Below, piece after piece: positions 63,492 through 64,000 of a DNA stretch of 64,000 nt. The DNA is from Lewinellaceae bacterium (GTDB taxonomy: Bacteria; Bacteroidota; Bacteroidia; Chitinophagales; Saprospiraceae): contig JACJYP010000002.1 of the NCBI GenBank assembly GCA_020636045.1, positions 551,108 through 615,107 of the forward strand, in the 5' to 3' direction. The position numbers were made by a program, and so were the translations under genes. Numbering within the stretch: the stretch's first letter is position 1; the number at the start of each line of letters is the position of its first letter. Below the pieces are notes generated by a model. The model was given only the letters and a program-made list of their open reading frames with translations. It was not told where the DNA came from and did no database searches.

Positions 63492-63998
63492 TCAGATAGT
63501 GATCGGGATTCTCCGGCGAATGATCCGTCCGATGGCGCCGATGGCCTTGCCATAGGTCTCGATACCATGCCCAACCTGTTCGAAGAGCATGACGTCTTTC
63601 AGCGTCGGAATTGAATTTACCGCCTGGTTGATGGAAATGCCGGCCGGGAAAAGCAGGTCGCGCCCGCCCACGAGCAAATACGTATCCACCCGCACTTGCC
63701 CCAACTCGCCGTTCATGTGGTAGGGCTTTTGCGTGCGGTCGACGAAGCGGTTGAGGGCGAACAATTCGTATTTGACGATCAGTTCTTCCCCTGCGCGCGA
63801 AACCTGGTGATGCGGCTTGCAAAAAATGGCCTTGTCGAGGAACGCCTGTACGCTTTTCCGGTAGGGGAAAACAATTGGCAACAGGTTGTAATACAGGTTT
63901 TTGACGCTGAGTGAAAAAGGTTGCAGGCACCCCGGGTTGAGCAAAAATGCCGCCTTGACCCGTTGGGGTGCAGCGAGGCAGAGTTTCATACACACCAG
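63492..63998 (-). CDS. Alpha/beta hydrolase, C-terminal part, cut by window edge
   Basis: The frame is open to the end of the window, so the 5' part of the gene lies beyond 64000. Visible are VKAAFLLNPGC (following the nucleophile region), LLVGGRDLLFPAGIS (acid Asp) and FEQVGHGIETYGK (catalytic His). It ends 28 bp upstream of the TonB receptor start and is probably upstream in the same operon. Confidence 0.75.
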   Translation of the reverse strand: MVCMKLCLAAPQRVKAAFLLNPGCLQPFSLSVKNLYYNLLPIVFPYRKSVQAFLDKAIFCKPHHQVSRAGEELIVKYELFALNRFVDRTQKPYHMNGELGQVRVDTYLLVGGRDLLFPAGISINQAVNSIPTLKDVMLFEQVGHGIETYGKAIGAIGRIIRRRIPITI

Positions 63999-64000
63999 CC

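Overview
The window comes from a member of the Bacteroidota. Support: a SusC-type TonB-dependent receptor paired with a DUF4249 lipoprotein, a hybrid two-component sensor with a reader propeller and AraC output, Bacteroidota-type LptE, DUF4407 and DUF6268 proteins, a clade II nitrous oxide reductase operon, and repeated upstream matches to the Bacteroidota promoter element TAnnTTTG. The base composition is GC-rich for the phylum, which with the gene content suggests a Saprospiria/Chitinophagia-like lineage; the exact lineage is inference. No tRNA, rRNA, prophage, transposase or CRISPR array was seen. Genes are intact apart from the two cut by the window edges.

Layout: 0-5.5 kb holds the end of an unknown membrane protein, groES-groL, a conserved hypothetical and a PfkB sugar kinase. 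5.5-12 kb holds housekeeping genes (YdeI-like, AcpH-like, YchF, HAD phosphatase, DUF4407, VOC) with two repeat-rich intergenic regions, one being a 42-bp tandem array bracketed by inverted repeats. 12-20 kb holds secreted or stress genes: esterase, lipoprotein, catalase-like, SRPBCC, a giant metallophosphoesterase/outer-membrane barrel fusion and a DUF6268 barrel. 20-26 kb holds accD, an SdiA-regulated-like lipoprotein, the cytochrome c maturation genes ccmB-ccmC-ccmD, glutamate dehydrogenase and an Lrp regulator. 26-35 kb holds a secreted protein, the hybrid two-component sensor, and a MocR regulator divergent from an acetyltransferase-aminotransferase fusion. 35-42 kb holds glycolysis and amino-sugar genes (pfkA, GlcNAc-kinase-like), a glucosaminidase, secG-lptE, a TrpF homologue and guaA. 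42-46 kb holds NmrA, AraC, an AAC(6')-like acetyltransferase and a glycosyltransferase.

The most coherent system lies at 46-55.4 kb: a long minus-strand nos cluster of cytochrome c lipoprotein, nosZ, fasciclin lipoprotein, nosL fused to a membrane domain, nosD, nosF, a ric iron-sulfur repair protein, nosY and then miaE. A Crp/Fnr regulator lies just upstream. A perfect palindrome (54621-54640) and a long leader hairpin touching the first start codon (54562-54596) sit in front of it. CcmBCD at 22-24 kb would supply heme for the c-type cytochrome.

55.4-64 kb holds a DUF1761 protein, a pseudouridine synthase and a small membrane protein flanking a 25-bp tandem palindrome array, an overlapping methyltransferase/glycosyltransferase/PIG-L deacetylase operon, and the TonB receptor with its DUF4249 partner. 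The same 17-bp palindrome appears 37 kb away, where it supplies the stop codon of a lipoprotein gene.
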